DNA of 47,773 nt from Desulfovibrio sp. (GCA_020060185.1 JAGVAS010000147.1:1-47773), one strand, 5' to 3'; shown: positions 8,126 through 17,237, counted from the stretch's first letter. Numbers and translations: made by a program. Notes: generated by a model from the letters alone, not told the origin.

Positions 8126-8910
8126 CGCACATCGCTTCTGTGTTTGCCGGAAAGGAACATGCCGCCCTTATTGCCTTTATTACGGTAGGCTATCCTACCC
8201 TTGAGGCCACGCTGGAGGCGGTACCGTTGCTGGAAAAATGCGGCGTCGATATGGTGGAGCTGGGCATCCCTTTCTCCGACCCGCTAGCTGACGGCATAAC
8301 CATCCAGCAGGCCAGCCAAAAAGCCCTGCAAAATGGAATTACACCGGCTGCCTGCCTGGAGGCTGCCCGCCTCATCAGGCAGAAGACGGATCTGCCCCTG
8401 CTCTTTATGACCTACTATAATCCCGTCCTTTGCTATGGTCCGGATCTTTTCTGCGCTGACTCTTTCCGTGCCGGTATCGACGGGCTAATCGTTCCGGATT
8501 TGCCCCTGGAGGAGGCCGGTCTTTTGGAAGAAATCACCTGCAGGAACAACCTGGATTTAATCTATCTTATTGCTCCTACCAGTCCCGAGGATCGCATCAG
8601 GCAGGCTGCACAGCGTTCGCGGGGATTTATCTACCTGGTCTCGGTCACAGGGGTTACCGGCATGAGGAAAGACCTTCCCGAAGGATCGGCCGGGTTTGCT
8701 GCCAGGGTCAAAAGATTTTCCGACAAGCCGTTATGCATGGGCTTTGGAATATCCACACCGCAGCAGGCGGCACTGGTGGCAGGCAGTGTGGACGGCGTCA
8801 TCGTCGGCAGCAGTATTGTCCATCTAATGGGCAGCCAAAGGGACTGGAAACCAGCCGTTTCCGAATTTGTTTGCTCTCTTAAAAAGGCCATAATGGAGAG
8901 CGGGAAGTAA
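8122..8910 (+). CDS. trpA: Tryptophan synthase alpha chain
   Basis: Cleaves indole-3-glycerol phosphate to indole, which is channelled to TrpB in the alpha2beta2 complex. The catalytic Glu is in '[11 protein letters not shown]' and the Asp follows in 'DPLADG'. The flexible loop '[10 protein letters not shown]' and phosphate site 'GFGIS...GVIVGSSIV' are present, and 262 aa is normal. The start overlaps the trpB stop by 4 nt. It ends the operon, about 60 bp from the convergent pheA stop. No strong terminator is visible in that gap. Confidence 0.96.
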   Translation: MTHIASVFAGKEHAALIAFITVGYPTLEATLEAVPLLEKCGVDMVELGIPFSDPLADGITIQQASQKALQNGITPAACLEAARLIRQKTDLPLLFMTYYNPVLCYGPDLFCADSFRAGIDGLIVPDLPLEEAGLLEEITCRNNLDLIYLIAPTSPEDRIRQAAQRSRGFIYLVSVTGVTGMRKDLPEGSAGFAARVKRFSDKPLCMGFGISTPQQAALVAGSVDGVIVGSSIVHLMGSQRDWKPAVSEFVCSLKKAIMESGK

Positions 8911-8973
8911 TTTAAAAGGGTATTACCGCTTGAAACTGCCGCCCTGTTACAAGCCCTGCAAGATGCTGGATGC

Positions 8974-9810
8974 TCACAAAAATGTTTGCCCGGCAAGGGG
9001 GTAGCTTCCTAGTATTTTTAAGAATAAAACTTTTTCTTTTATCTCCTTCAGTGCACGGGCAACTTTTGTATCTTTCCGGTGCCCTTCAACGTCCAGGAAA
9101 AATTTATATTTTCCCAGGTCGCCACGAACAGGGCGGGATTCTATTTTTGTGAGGTTAAGTTTATAGCGGGCAAAAATGCCAAGGGCCGAATATAAGCTTC
9201 CCGGCCTGTCATGCAACCCAATTAGTAAAGATGTTTTATCATTCCCCGTCCAGGGGGCGTCAGCCAGGGCGAGGAGCAGAAAACGGGTGATATTAGAGGG
9301 CTCATCCTGGATGTTCTCCTGGAGCACCTCCAGGCCGTAAAGCCAGGCAGCACGCCGGGAGGCAATAACGGCCTTTCCTTCGTTCTGGCTCGCCAGCGCA
9401 ACAGCTTCTGCAGTGCTGGCCATACTGATACGGGATGCTTCCGGGATGATTCTATCTAAATAGATACGGCACTGGGCCAGGGCCTGGGGATGGGAATAGA
9501 CCTCCTTGATCTTTGCAATTTCCTGTCCGGGGCGGGCAAGCAGGCAATGCTGTACTCTTAAGAGCAGCTCACCCTTTATCTTCACCGGGCTGTTTTTGGA
9601 TAAAAGGTCAAGGGTCAGGTTTACGGTTCCCTCCAGGGAGTTTTCCACCGGGACCACCCCCTGAACAACCTCTTTTTTTTCCACCGCAGTGAAAATCCGG
9701 TCCATAGTGGGGTAGGGTTTTGGCCGTAAAGATTGGCTGGTGCAATATCTTACCGCTAATTCCTCGCTAAAAGTTCCCGGCGGCCCCAGGTAGCCCAGCA
9801 AGTTTCTCAT
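8974..9810 (-). CDS. pheA: Prephenate dehydratase with ACT domain
   Basis: Converts prephenate to phenylpyruvate for phenylalanine. 'YLGPPGTFSEEL' opens the catalytic domain, 'PVENSLEGTV' and the catalytic Thr in 'NITRF' follow, and the C-terminal ACT domain has 'GLHDRPGSLYSAL' and 'ESRP', the phenylalanine-binding motifs. No chorismate mutase domain is fused; a separate aroH is at 34791. ATG 9810 has AAAGGAGG 8 nt upstream. It lies 45 bp downstream of the DAHP synthase gene under the Phe T-box, so it should be controlled both by tRNA-Phe charging and by allosteric Phe inhibition. Confidence 0.95.
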   Translation of the reverse strand: MRNLLGYLGPPGTFSEELAVRYCTSQSLRPKPYPTMDRIFTAVEKKEVVQGVVPVENSLEGTVNLTLDLLSKNSPVKIKGELLLRVQHCLLARPGQEIAKIKEVYSHPQALAQCRIYLDRIIPEASRISMASTAEAVALASQNEGKAVIASRRAAWLYGLEVLQENIQDEPSNITRFLLLALADAPWTGNDKTSLLIGLHDRPGSLYSALGIFARYKLNLTKIESRPVRGDLGKYKFFLDVEGHRKDTKVARALKEIKEKVLFLKILGSYPLAGQTFL

Positions 9811-9855
9811 TCTTGTAACCTCCTTTCCTATGTACTTTTTAGGAAAGAAAAGAAT

Positions 9856-10923
9856 TTAGCTGCATACATGGACGAAGCAATCTGGTAAAGAGCTATTTGC
9901 CTGTTCCTGTAAGGTACGTCCACAGGCTGCTGCGATGCTTTGCAGTGATTTCATTAACAGGCAAAAATCCTTGATAGTTAGAGATTGATCGCCGTCGCAG
10001 TAAGCTTTTTGCGGTTCCGGGTGAACCTCTATTAAAAGGCCGTCGGCACCAGAGGCAATGGCAGCCCTGGAGAGAGCAGGAACCAGCTTGCTGTCTCCGC
10101 TGCTGTGGCTGGGATCCACCATCACGGGAAGGTGGCTCAAACTGTTAACAAGGGGTACGGCGCTGATATCCAGGGTGTTGCGGGTATAATGTTCAAAGGT
10201 GCGAATACCCCTTTCGCAGAGAATAACGTTAAAATTCCCGCCTGCAAGGATATATTCTGCAGACATAAGCCACTCCTCAATGGTTGCCGAAAAACCCCTT
10301 TTTAACAGTACCGGCTGCTTTTGTTTCCCCAGTTTTCTTAACAGGGGATAGTTGTGCATGTTGCGAGCACCTACCTGCAATATGTCAGCGTAAAAAGAAA
10401 CGAGCTCCACATCCTGGGGGGTTATCACCTCGGTAACGACTTTCAGCCCTGTCCTTTTCCTCGCCTCTGCCAGGAGCTTCAGCCCTTCTTCTTCGAGACC
10501 CTGGAAGCTGTAAGGTGATGTCCGGGGTTTAAAGGCTCCACCGCGCAGGATTTTTGCACCGGCTTCAGCAACTTTCTCGGCAATATTAAACAGCATTTCT
10601 TCATTCTCAACAGCGCAGGGGCCGGCCATTACAATGACTTCTTCACCCCCGATGGTTATTCCATTCCCCAGATCGACGATGCTTTTTTCTTTCTTAACTT
10701 CCCTGCTCACCAGTTTATAGGGGGTCTTTAATGGTACTACTTTTTCCACTCCTGGCAGCAGCAACAGGTTGGTTGACCCCTCGTGGTTTTTCCCGCCTGT
10801 GGCGTCGATAAGAATTTTTCCTGCACTTTTGATGATATGGCTGTGGTAACCCATATCTGTTATCTGTTTTTTTACCTTTTCGATTTCTTTCTCGGTAGCT
10901 TCCTGATTCATTACTAGAATCAC
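9856..10923 (-). CDS. aroF: DAHP synthase, type I-beta, under Phe T-box control
   Basis: First enzyme of the shikimate pathway (PEP plus erythrose-4-phosphate). An N-terminal ferredoxin-like regulatory domain (about residues 1-65, 'MILVMNQEATEKEIEK') precedes the barrel, with 'MAGPCAVEN', 'LRGGAFKPRTSPYSFQG', 'QVGARNM', 'LLKRG', 'CERGIRTFE' and 'VDPSHSSG'. GTG 10923 has GGGGAG about 9 nt upstream. At 355 aa it is longer than the paralogue at 16224, with a C-terminal tail ending in FVHVCS that has no obvious counterpart. It is the first gene after the Phe T-box, followed by pheA. Confidence 0.95.
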   Translation of the reverse strand: MILVMNQEATEKEIEKVKKQITDMGYHSHIIKSAGKILIDATGGKNHEGSTNLLLLPGVEKVVPLKTPYKLVSREVKKEKSIVDLGNGITIGGEEVIVMAGPCAVENEEMLFNIAEKVAEAGAKILRGGAFKPRTSPYSFQGLEEEGLKLLAEARKRTGLKVVTEVITPQDVELVSFYADILQVGARNMHNYPLLRKLGKQKQPVLLKRGFSATIEEWLMSAEYILAGGNFNVILCERGIRTFEHYTRNTLDISAVPLVNSLSHLPVMVDPSHSSGDSKLVPALSRAAIASGADGLLIEVHPEPQKAYCDGDQSLTIKDFCLLMKSLQSIAAACGRTLQEQANSSLPDCFVHVCS

Positions 10924-11003
10924 GCAACATCACTCCCCGCATAATTTTTTAAAAAAATAAGGTTTACACTAACAAAGGGACGAAAGTGTAAACCTTGTAA
11001 AAT

Positions 11004-11325
11004 AAAAACTTCCTGTCCAGGGACAGGAAGTTGCTTCCGCGGTACCACCCTAGTTGGCTTTTTGCAAAGCCCACTTTTTCAGGAGCGGGACCTCTTTCGA
11101 GATCCGATTCCTGTTTCGTTGCTAACGGGTGAAAAACCCGGCACAGCTTACTTTTCCCGTATCATCGCTGAAGCGCAAACACGAGGTTTCAGCCTGCAGC
11201 TCCGGAGGGAACTTCGACCGGGTGCTTTTCCGGCAGGGCTTTCAGCCGCGGCCCCACCTCTCTGCAGCAAGCAATACCGGCTTACTTTCCTCTTTCAATG
11301 CTTTTTGCCTGTTTTTAACTTTCTT
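11004..11325 (-). promoter_or_regulatory. T-box riboswitch, Phe specifier
   Basis: On the minus strand, stem I has the AGAGAGGTGGGG...GGCTGAAAGCCC type distal elements. The specifier loop reads GAAG-TTC-CCTCC, placing TTC (phenylalanine) at 11211-11209. The T-box core AGGGTGGTACCGCGGAAGC is at 11051-11033; TGGT would pair with tRNA ending ACCA, as tRNA-Phe does. It controls DAHP synthase and pheA. Confidence 0.92.
11007..11032 (-). terminator. Terminator of the Phe T-box
   Basis: AACTTCCTGTCC and GGACAGGAAGTT form a perfect 12-bp inverted repeat with only 2 nt between, followed on the minus strand by TTTTATTTT. Confidence 0.92.
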
Positions 11326-11328
11326 GTT

Positions 11329-11357
11329 AGTTTAGCAAAAAAACTCTCCGGTGTCAA
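11329..11357 (-). promoter_or_regulatory. Promoter of the Phe T-box operon
   Basis: On the minus strand TTGACA (11357-11352) and TAAACT (11334-11329) are separated by exactly 17 nt, just before stem I of the T-box. Confidence 0.7.
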
Positions 11358-11548
11358 CAACTTTTTTACGGGCCCGGCCGGCCCTCAACCGGCCGCCCCT
11401 CCTGCAGAGGGGGTATTAATTATATCAAGGATGCTTTTCTGCTCTTTTCTTTTCCAGTCTTTCATTCTTGTGATAAAATTAGACCAGATTTCACGAAGCG
11501 ATGATTTTATAACCTTCCAGGAATAGCCATTTATGGGGGTGACAGGTA

Positions 11549-12064
11549 ATGGAAACTGAGAAAAGGCGTCGTGAGCTGTTAAAGCTCTTGCGTAAAGCAT
11601 CCAGGCCGCTTACAGGTGCAGAGCTGGCCAGCCACTTTAATGTAAGCCGGCAGGTTATTGTTCAGGATATTGCCATATTGAGAGCTTCAGGCGAGCAGAT
11701 CTTTGCCTCTCTCCAGGGATATCTGGTCCCTTCACGGCCACAGGAGAGCTGGGTGCGGGCTGTAGCAGCCTGCAGGCACACCCGGGAACAGATTGAAGAC
11801 GAATTGGGTATTGTCGTGGACCTGGGCGGCAGGGTCCTTGACGTGATCGTAGAACACCCTGTGTACGGGGAACTGCGGGGCAATCTGATGGTTGCCAGCC
11901 GTCGTGACTTGAGTTTATTTTTGGAGTCGCTGGATAAAACAGCAGCAAACCCGCTTTTGGCCTTAACGGGGGGCATCCACCTGCATACTCTCGAGGCACC
12001 AGATCAAAAGGTAATGGAAGAAATTACAGCAGCACTGGATAAGGCAGGATATCTTGTAAAATAG
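11549..12064 (+). CDS. niaR: NiaR: niacin-responsive repressor of NAD synthesis
   Basis: A 171 aa regulator with an N-terminal HTH_11 winged helix (residues 5-60, 'RELLKLLRKASRPLTGAELASHFNVSRQVIVQDIAILR') and a C-terminal 3H domain that binds nicotinic acid. The three spaced histidines of the family appear in 'CRHTREQ', 'VEHPVYGEL' and 'GGIHLHTLE'. Members repress NAD synthesis and niacin uptake genes in Firmicutes. It lies directly upstream of nadABC on the same strand, which fits control of that operon. ATG 11549 follows GGGGGTGACAGG. Confidence 0.93.
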   Translation: METEKRRRELLKLLRKASRPLTGAELASHFNVSRQVIVQDIAILRASGEQIFASLQGYLVPSRPQESWVRAVAACRHTREQIEDELGIVVDLGGRVLDVIVEHPVYGELRGNLMVASRRDLSLFLESLDKTAANPLLALTGGIHLHTLEAPDQKVMEEITAALDKAGYLVK

Positions 12065-12086
12065 CTTAAAAGCTGTGACTTTACAA

Positions 12087-12115
12087 TTGACAAGACAGGT
12101 TTGCAATGGCATAAT
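12087..12115 (+). promoter_or_regulatory. Promoter of nadABC, possibly with NiaR operator
   Basis: TTGACA (12087-12092), 17 nt spacer, CATAAT (12110-12115). The segment from TTGACA to TTTGCAA has partial two-fold symmetry (TTGACAAGACAGG...TTGCAA) and could hold the NiaR operator. That is inference from position. Confidence 0.72.
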
Positions 12116-12151
12116 TAATTCAAGAAAAGCGGTTAAAGGGGTATCGGGAGG

Positions 12152-13066
12152 ATGGAAGAAGAGAAAAAGGCACTATTCCAAAGAATTCAGGAATTAAAAA
12201 GGAGGCACAACGCTGTTATCCTGGCGCACAACTACCAGAGCGAAGAGGTTCAAGATGCTGCTGACTTTGTCGGTGATTCTTTTGAACTCAGCCGGATAGC
12301 CGCACAGTCGGGGGCAGATGTGATTGTGTTTTGCGGTGTTTATTTCATGGCAGAGGTGGCGGCTATTCTGGCACCGGACAAGATCGTGCTGCTTCCCGAA
12401 ATCCTGGCCGGTTGCCCTCTCGCAGATATGATCACTTCAGAAACGCTCCGGGAAAAAAAGAAACAACACCCGGCTGCAATGGTAGTTACCTATATTAATT
12501 CCCCGGCGGTTGTTAAGGCGGATAGCGATATTTGTGTTACTTCATCCAATGCCGTTAGCGTGGTCAATTCCCTGGAAGCAGAAGAAGTTCTTTTTGTACC
12601 CGACATGAACCTGGGGAGCTTTGTTGCCGGGCAAACGGATAAACGCGTTATTCTATGGGACGGCTACTGTGTGACGCACCACCGTGTAAGGCCGGCTGAC
12701 GTAGCTGCCGCCAGGGCATCACATCCCGATGCCGTTGTAATGGTCCACCCGGAATGCCGTCCGGATGTAGTGAAAACTGCAGATTATGTTTTTTCAACCG
12801 GCGGGATGATAAAGTTTGCCCGGGAAACGGAACATAAAAAAATAATTGTTGGGACAGAGATGGGCTTAATTTACCGCCTGCAAAAAGAAAACCCCGATAA
12901 ACAATTTTATCTCCTTTCTCAGGGTTTAATTTGCCCCAACATGAAGTTTACCAACCTGGAAAAGGTTTATAAAGCACTGGAAACACTGCAGCCACGGATT
13001 ACCGTCCCCCAGCCCATTCGCGACCTTGCCCGCAGACCGCTTGAACTCATGCTGGTTGCAGTTTAA
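12152..13066 (+). CDS. nadA: Quinolinate synthase A
   Basis: [4Fe-4S] enzyme that condenses iminoaspartate with dihydroxyacetone phosphate to quinolinate. 'ILAHNYQSEEVQDAADFVGDS' (substrate histidine), 'MAEVAAIL', 'NMNLGSF'-like 'DMNLGSFVAGQT', 'HPECRPDV', 'ISTGGM'-like 'FSTGGMIKFA' and 'GLICPNMKF' are present. These supply the three cluster cysteines in 'LAGCPLADM', 'PECRP' and 'LICPNM'. 304 aa is the usual length. ATG 12152 follows AAAGGGG. It opens a compact nadA-nadB-nadC operon. Confidence 0.96.
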   Translation: MEEEKKALFQRIQELKRRHNAVILAHNYQSEEVQDAADFVGDSFELSRIAAQSGADVIVFCGVYFMAEVAAILAPDKIVLLPEILAGCPLADMITSETLREKKKQHPAAMVVTYINSPAVVKADSDICVTSSNAVSVVNSLEAEEVLFVPDMNLGSFVAGQTDKRVILWDGYCVTHHRVRPADVAAARASHPDAVVMVHPECRPDVVKTADYVFSTGGMIKFARETEHKKIIVGTEMGLIYRLQKENPDKQFYLLSQGLICPNMKFTNLEKVYKALETLQPRITVPQPIRDLARRPLELMLVAV

Positions 13067-13083
13067 TAAAGGGGTTGGAGCGC

Positions 13084-14685
13084 TTGGTATATTTGAAACG
13101 GGAACATCCCTATGAATACGATGTAATAGTTGTCGGTAGCGGTATGGCAGGCCTGTTTGCTGCCATCAAAGCGGCGCGCTTTGCCCGTGTCTGTCTCTTG
13201 GCCAAGGATGCCCTGTCCAATACCAATACCTGGCTTGCACAGGGCGGCATCGCTGCTGCACTTGGAGATGATGACACTCCCGAGAGTCACCTGGAGGATA
13301 CCGTACAAGCAGGAGCCGGCTTGTGTAACCGCGAGGCCGTTAAAGTGATGGTGGAGGAGGGGCCACACCGCATAAAGGAACTCCTGGAGTTAGGTGTGCC
13401 GTTTGACCGGGTAGAGGGGCAACTGGCCATGACCAGGGAAGGGGCCCACAACAGGAATCGTATCGTTCATGCCGGAGGCGATGCTACCGGGCAGGTTCTT
13501 CATGAAACTTTGCAAAACCATTTGCTTAACAACAGGGCGATTGCTGTCCGGGAATACACTTTTGTTACAGATTTGTTAACCTGTGAAGGACAGGTCACCG
13601 GCCTAAAAACTTTGAGGGGAGAAACCTACCGTGCCGGGGCAGTGATCCTTGCCACGGGAGGGCTGGGCAGGGTTTTTTTCTGCACGACAAACCCGGAGGT
13701 TGCTACGGGAGATGGCGTGGCCATGGCGTTCCGTGCCGGGGCGGAAGTTGTCGATATGGAGTTTATCCAGTTTCATCCCACTGTTTTTCAGAGTCCAAAG
13801 GGAGAAATGATCCTGATTTCAGAGGCAGTGCGTGGTGAAGGGGCGGTGCTCCGGAATTCTCGTGGTAAACGGTTTATGGATAAATACCACGAGATGGCCG
13901 AACTTGGCCCGCGGGATATAGTGGCCCGTGCTATCGTGGATCAAATGAAAAAACAGGGGAGCAGGTGCGTTTACCTTGATGTTACGCTCCGGGATCCCGT
14001 TTTTCTTAAAAGTCGTTTTCCCACAATATATGGTATGGCCTCGAAATACGGTCTGGACCTGGCAAAGGACTGGCTCCCCGTTAGTCCTGCAGCACATTAT
14101 GCTATGGGCGGTGTGCATACAGGCCTGGACGGGGAGACAAATCTGGCCGGTCTTTACGCTTGCGGCGAGGTTGCCTGCAGCGGGGTACATGGAGCCAATC
14201 GTTTGGCCAGCAATTCCCTGTTGGAGGGGCTTGTTTTTGCCGGGCGCGTCGTGGAGCGGATTGAAAAAACCGGGAAAAAACTTCCGGGTACTCTGCAGCA
14301 AAAATATAAAAGTAATTATAGCCCCAAAAAACTTTCCTTAAAATTCGCGCGTGGAAAAAAACTGCAGGATGAACTCCGCAGGTTAATGTTCAGCAAAGCG
14401 GGCATCCTCCGCCACGAGAAAGGTCTTTTAGCAGTACAGCGTTTCCTCAAGCAGCATGCCTGGCTTGTAGATGCGGTACCGGAAGACCGGGCAGCATGGG
14501 AGCTAAAAAACCTGTTTGTTGTGGCCAACCTCATTGTTAACAGTGCATTTATGCGTACTGAAAGCCGCGGCAGCCATTACCGGGTAGATTACCCGCAGCC
14601 TGATGAAGCGTGGCGCTTGCGCCACCTGTCCCGGTCGGCAAAGGGAAAAAAGGAGGAAGATTTGCTTGCACCGCTTAGTTTATAA
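13084..14685 (+). CDS. nadB: L-aspartate oxidase
   Basis: FAD enzyme that oxidises aspartate to iminoaspartate for NadA; in anaerobes it uses fumarate or another acceptor in place of oxygen. The N-terminal FAD site 'VVGSGMAGLFAA', 'TWLAQGGIAAAL', the FAD-covalent-family 'HAGGDATG', 'FIQFHPT' and 'LYACGEVACSGVHGANRLASNSL' are intact, and the C-terminal helical domain is complete. TTG 13084 (MVYLKREH) is chosen because AAAGGGG ends 9 nt upstream; TTG 13075 is in frame but touches the ribosome site. nadA ends about 10 bp upstream and nadC begins inside its 3' end. Confidence 0.95.
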   Translation: MVYLKREHPYEYDVIVVGSGMAGLFAAIKAARFARVCLLAKDALSNTNTWLAQGGIAAALGDDDTPESHLEDTVQAGAGLCNREAVKVMVEEGPHRIKELLELGVPFDRVEGQLAMTREGAHNRNRIVHAGGDATGQVLHETLQNHLLNNRAIAVREYTFVTDLLTCEGQVTGLKTLRGETYRAGAVILATGGLGRVFFCTTNPEVATGDGVAMAFRAGAEVVDMEFIQFHPTVFQSPKGEMILISEAVRGEGAVLRNSRGKRFMDKYHEMAELGPRDIVARAIVDQMKKQGSRCVYLDVTLRDPVFLKSRFPTIYGMASKYGLDLAKDWLPVSPAAHYAMGGVHTGLDGETNLAGLYACGEVACSGVHGANRLASNSLLEGLVFAGRVVERIEKTGKKLPGTLQQKYKSNYSPKKLSLKFARGKKLQDELRRLMFSKAGILRHEKGLLAVQRFLKQHAWLVDAVPEDRAAWELKNLFVVANLIVNSAFMRTESRGSHYRVDYPQPDEAWRLRHLSRSAKGKKEEDLLAPLSL

Positions 14686-15493
14686 AGATATTGTGGCAAA
14701 TGCTTTAGCCGAAGACCTTGGTTCTGGCGACTGGACCACGAGCAGTATCTTTACCGGGGAAGAGGGAAAAGCTTTTATTGTAGCCAAAGAAGCAGGCGTT
14801 TTGGCCGGGCTGCCTGTGGCGGAAGAAGTGTATGCCCAGGTTGACACGAGGGTACATTTTAGGACGAATTTTCAGGATGGCAGCAAAATAAATGGCGGCG
14901 ATTGTGTTGCTACCCTGGAAGGGCCTGTAGCCGGTATCCTTATGGGCGAGCGCGTGGCTCTTAACTTCCTGCAGAGAATGTCGGGAGTTGCCACGGCGAC
15001 AAGGGCTGCTGTAGAAAGTGTTCACGGCACCAGGGCCAAAATTACCGATACGCGCAAAACAGCTCCCGGATTGCGCCTTCTCGATAAGTACGCGGTGCGC
15101 GTTGGCGGAGGGGTAAACCACCGTTTTAACCTTGCTGATATGGTGTTGATCAAGGATAACCATATCCGGGGAGCCGGCTCTATCCGCGAGGCAGTGGCCC
15201 GGGTCAGGCGGCACTGCGGTTTCCCCGTAAAAATTGAGGTAGAGACAGAAACGCTTGATGAGGTCAGGGAGGCGGTGGCTTGTGGCGTGGAAATCATTAT
15301 GCTGGACAATATGACTACAAGCCGGATGGCTGAAGCAGTTAGCTTGATAGCGGGGCGAGCACTGGTTGAAGCCTCGGGAGGAATCTCCAGGGAACGGCTG
15401 CCTGAAGTGGCTGCTACCGGTGTGGATTTAATTTCCCTTGGTTATTTGACAAACAGCAGTCGTGTACTGGATTTGTCGTTAAAATTAGGTTAG
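14666..15493 (+). CDS. nadC: Nicotinate-nucleotide pyrophosphorylase (quinolinate phosphoribosyltransferase)
   Basis: Makes nicotinate mononucleotide from quinolinate and PRPP. 'EDLGSGDWTT', 'ERVALNFLQRMSGVAT', 'DTRKTAPGLRLLDKYAV', 'GGGVNHRFNLADMVLIKDNH', 'IEVETET', 'IMLDNM' and 'EASGGI' are all canonical. TTG 14666 is selected because AGGAGG at 14651-14656 lies 9 nt upstream; it overlaps nadB by 20 nt. The protein is 275 aa. It completes de novo NAD synthesis to NaMN. Confidence 0.96.
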   Translation: MHRLVYKDIVANALAEDLGSGDWTTSSIFTGEEGKAFIVAKEAGVLAGLPVAEEVYAQVDTRVHFRTNFQDGSKINGGDCVATLEGPVAGILMGERVALNFLQRMSGVATATRAAVESVHGTRAKITDTRKTAPGLRLLDKYAVRVGGGVNHRFNLADMVLIKDNHIRGAGSIREAVARVRRHCGFPVKIEVETETLDEVREAVACGVEIIMLDNMTTSRMAEAVSLIAGRALVEASGGISRERLPEVAATGVDLISLGYLTNSSRVLDLSLKLG

Positions 15494-15551
15494 AAACTCC
15501 AAGGAAAAGCATCATCGAAACAGCGCATGAGCGGATGGAGAAAAAAATTTC

Positions 15552-15580
15552 TTGACATGAAGCGTTCAGGAGTATAAAAT
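15552..15580 (+). promoter_or_regulatory. Promoter of the Tyr T-box operon
   Basis: TTGACA (15552-15557) and TAAAAT (15575-15580) with 17 nt between; an overlapping TATAAA gives 15 nt. Transcription would start shortly before T-box stem I. Confidence 0.72.
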
Positions 15581-15604
15581 ATTTTCTAATCAGTTAAATT
15601 AAAC

Positions 15605-15902
15605 AAAAAATCGATGACGGGGAGAAGTAGGCACGACGATAGGCTGCAGAGAGCCGGGGGATGGTGTGACCCGGTGCCATCAACTGCTGAAATACACCCC
15701 TGAGAAGCAAACCAAAAGCCTTTGCTTTACTTGAGCGGCCAGTAGGCTTTGACGGAAACTCCCACCGTTAAAAGGGAGGGGGTATAATGCTGGAACACAA
15801 CACCAGTCCGTACCCTGAAAAGAGGGGGGCATTTATGTCCAACCAGGGTGGTACCGCGTGAAGATAGAACTTCCGTCCCTATGGGGAGGGAAGTTTTTTT
15901 AG
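15605..15902 (+). promoter_or_regulatory. T-box riboswitch, Tyr specifier, with terminator
   Basis: Stem I has AGAGAGCCGGGG and GGTGTGACCCGG distal elements. The specifier loop CTGAAA-TAC-ACCCCTGAG puts TAC (tyrosine) at 15693-15695. The T-box core AGGGTGGTACCGCG is at 15845-15858, with TGGT matching the A discriminator of tRNA-Tyr. A hairpin at 15868-15895 (AACTTCCGTCCC with GGGGAGGGAAGTT) runs into seven T residues as the terminator. It controls the DAHP synthase-tyrA-aroC-aroB operon. Confidence 0.93.
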
Positions 15903-15904
15903 TA

Positions 15905-16205
15905 TGAAAATGGGGTGACGCAAAGCTGGTGCTCGCTCCAAGTTCAGCTGGAGCCAAGTTCTACAGCTCAGCTCAAGACTCCGATGACTTTCCCAGGAGA
16001 GCTCGCCTCCTACTCGCCTCCTGGCTGCTGGCGTCCATGCCGGCAGGGCCATCTCCAAACTTCGCTTCAACATGAGCTTTTATCTTCGCTGCACAAGTCG
16101 CTCGCTACAACCTTGTGCCACCTGTACGGAACATAGTGCGGATTAGAAGCCATCATTTTCATCCATTGTTGTGGACCGCAGGGCCCTGGCCGTTAGTATT
16201 AAAAA
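15905..16205. other. Unexplained 300-bp spacer between the Tyr T-box and aroF
   Basis: No supported gene on either strand. The segment contains a direct repeat of CTCGCCTCCT (16002-16011 and 16013-16022), many AGCT/CTCG words, and an isolated GTGACGCAAAGCT near 15915 that resembles the core of a c-di-GMP-I riboswitch but lacks the rest. The aroF ribosome site AAAAGGAGG is at its end. The other three T-box operons have much shorter spacers. Confidence 0.4.
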
Positions 16206-16223
16206 TTAAAAGGAGGATGTTTT

Positions 16224-17237
16224 ATGATCGTTGTTATGGATTCCGGTGCCGGTGAAGAGGAAATCGGGGAGGTAGAAAAGAGAATCAAAAGTTTTGGCTA
16301 TGACGTGCACCGTTCCAACGGCGTGAACTGTACTATCCTGGGCGCTATCGGCTACCCCAGGGAAGATGTCAGGGATGCTCTGGAGGTAATGCCTTCCGTG
16401 GAAAAAGTAGTGCTGGTTTCACACCCTTTTATGCTGGTAAGCAGGGAGTTTAAGAAGGATAAGACTGCGTTTAAGGTGGGAGAGGTGGAAATCGGAGGCG
16501 AAAAAATTGTCCTGATGGCCGGGCCGTGTGCAGTAGAAGGAAGGGAATCTTATCTTCAAGCCGCTGAAGCTGTAAAAAAAGGGGGAGCGGATATTTTAAG
16601 AGGAGGGGCATATAAGCCTCGCACTTCTCCTTACAGTTTTCAGGGCCTGGAGGAAGAGGGTTTAAAAATCATGGCAGAGGCCAGGGAAATGACCGGACTT
16701 CCCATCATAACAGAAGTTCTGGACCAGCACTCTATTGAAATTGTGGTCCGCTATGCCGATATCATCCAGGTGGGGACACGCAACATGCAAAACTTTAAAC
16801 TGCTTAGAGAACTGGGACAAATAAATAAGCCCGTTTTGATAAAAAGGGGGATGTCAGCGACGATTGAAGAATGGTTGATGGCAGCAGAGTATCTTCTCAG
16901 CAGCGGAAACTACCAGGTCATCCTCTGTGAAAGGGGAATACGGACGTTTGAAACATATACCCGCTATACCATGGATATCAGTGCTATTCCCATAGTAAAA
17001 GAGTTAAGCCATTTGCCGGTATTTGTAGACCCAAGCCACGGTACCGGGAAGTGGAAATGGGTGCCTTCCATGAGCCTGGCTGCGGTAGCGGCAGGTGCTG
17101 ATGGCCTTCTGGTAGAAGTACACCCCTCCCCCAAGGAGGCGCTTTGTGATGGCCCTCAATCGCTGGTTCCGGAAAAATATTCACAGATGATCGGTTCATT
17201 GAGGGGAGTGGCACAGATAATTGGCCGGACGCTGTAA
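16224..17237 (+). CDS. aroF: DAHP synthase, type I-beta, under Tyr T-box control
   Basis: Paralogue of the enzyme at 9856, with the same architecture: N-terminal regulatory domain 'MIVVMDSGAGEEEIGEV', then 'MAGPCAVEG', 'LRGGAYKPRTSPYSFQG', 'QVGTRNMQNF', 'LIKRG', 'CERGIRTFE' and 'VDPSHGTG'. Length is 337 aa. ATG 16224 follows AAAAGGAGG. tyrA begins inside its 3' end (17 nt overlap). Two DAHP synthases with different tRNA sensors let each end product tune its own share of pathway input. Confidence 0.96.
   Translation: MIVVMDSGAGEEEIGEVEKRIKSFGYDVHRSNGVNCTILGAIGYPREDVRDALEVMPSVEKVVLVSHPFMLVSREFKKDKTAFKVGEVEIGGEKIVLMAGPCAVEGRESYLQAAEAVKKGGADILRGGAYKPRTSPYSFQGLEEEGLKIMAEAREMTGLPIITEVLDQHSIEIVVRYADIIQVGTRNMQNFKLLRELGQINKPVLIKRGMSATIEEWLMAAEYLLSSGNYQVILCERGIRTFETYTRYTMDISAIPIVKELSHLPVFVDPSHGTGKWKWVPSMSLAAVAAGADGLLVEVHPSPKEALCDGPQSLVPEKYSQMIGSLRGVAQIIGRTL

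Noticed and set aside
11062-11526. Plus-strand ORF of 154 codons opposite the Phe T-box
   Set aside because: It is antisense to stem I, the T-box and the promoter of the minus-strand leader, with no ribosome site.
15912-15930. GTGACGCAAAGC resembling a c-di-GMP-I riboswitch core
   Set aside because: The required upstream GGCAAA stem and the downstream closing strand are absent, unlike the true copy at 47091.
15915-16136. ORFs on both strands in the spacer after the Tyr T-box
   Set aside because: Repetitive composition, no ribosome site, no familiar motif.
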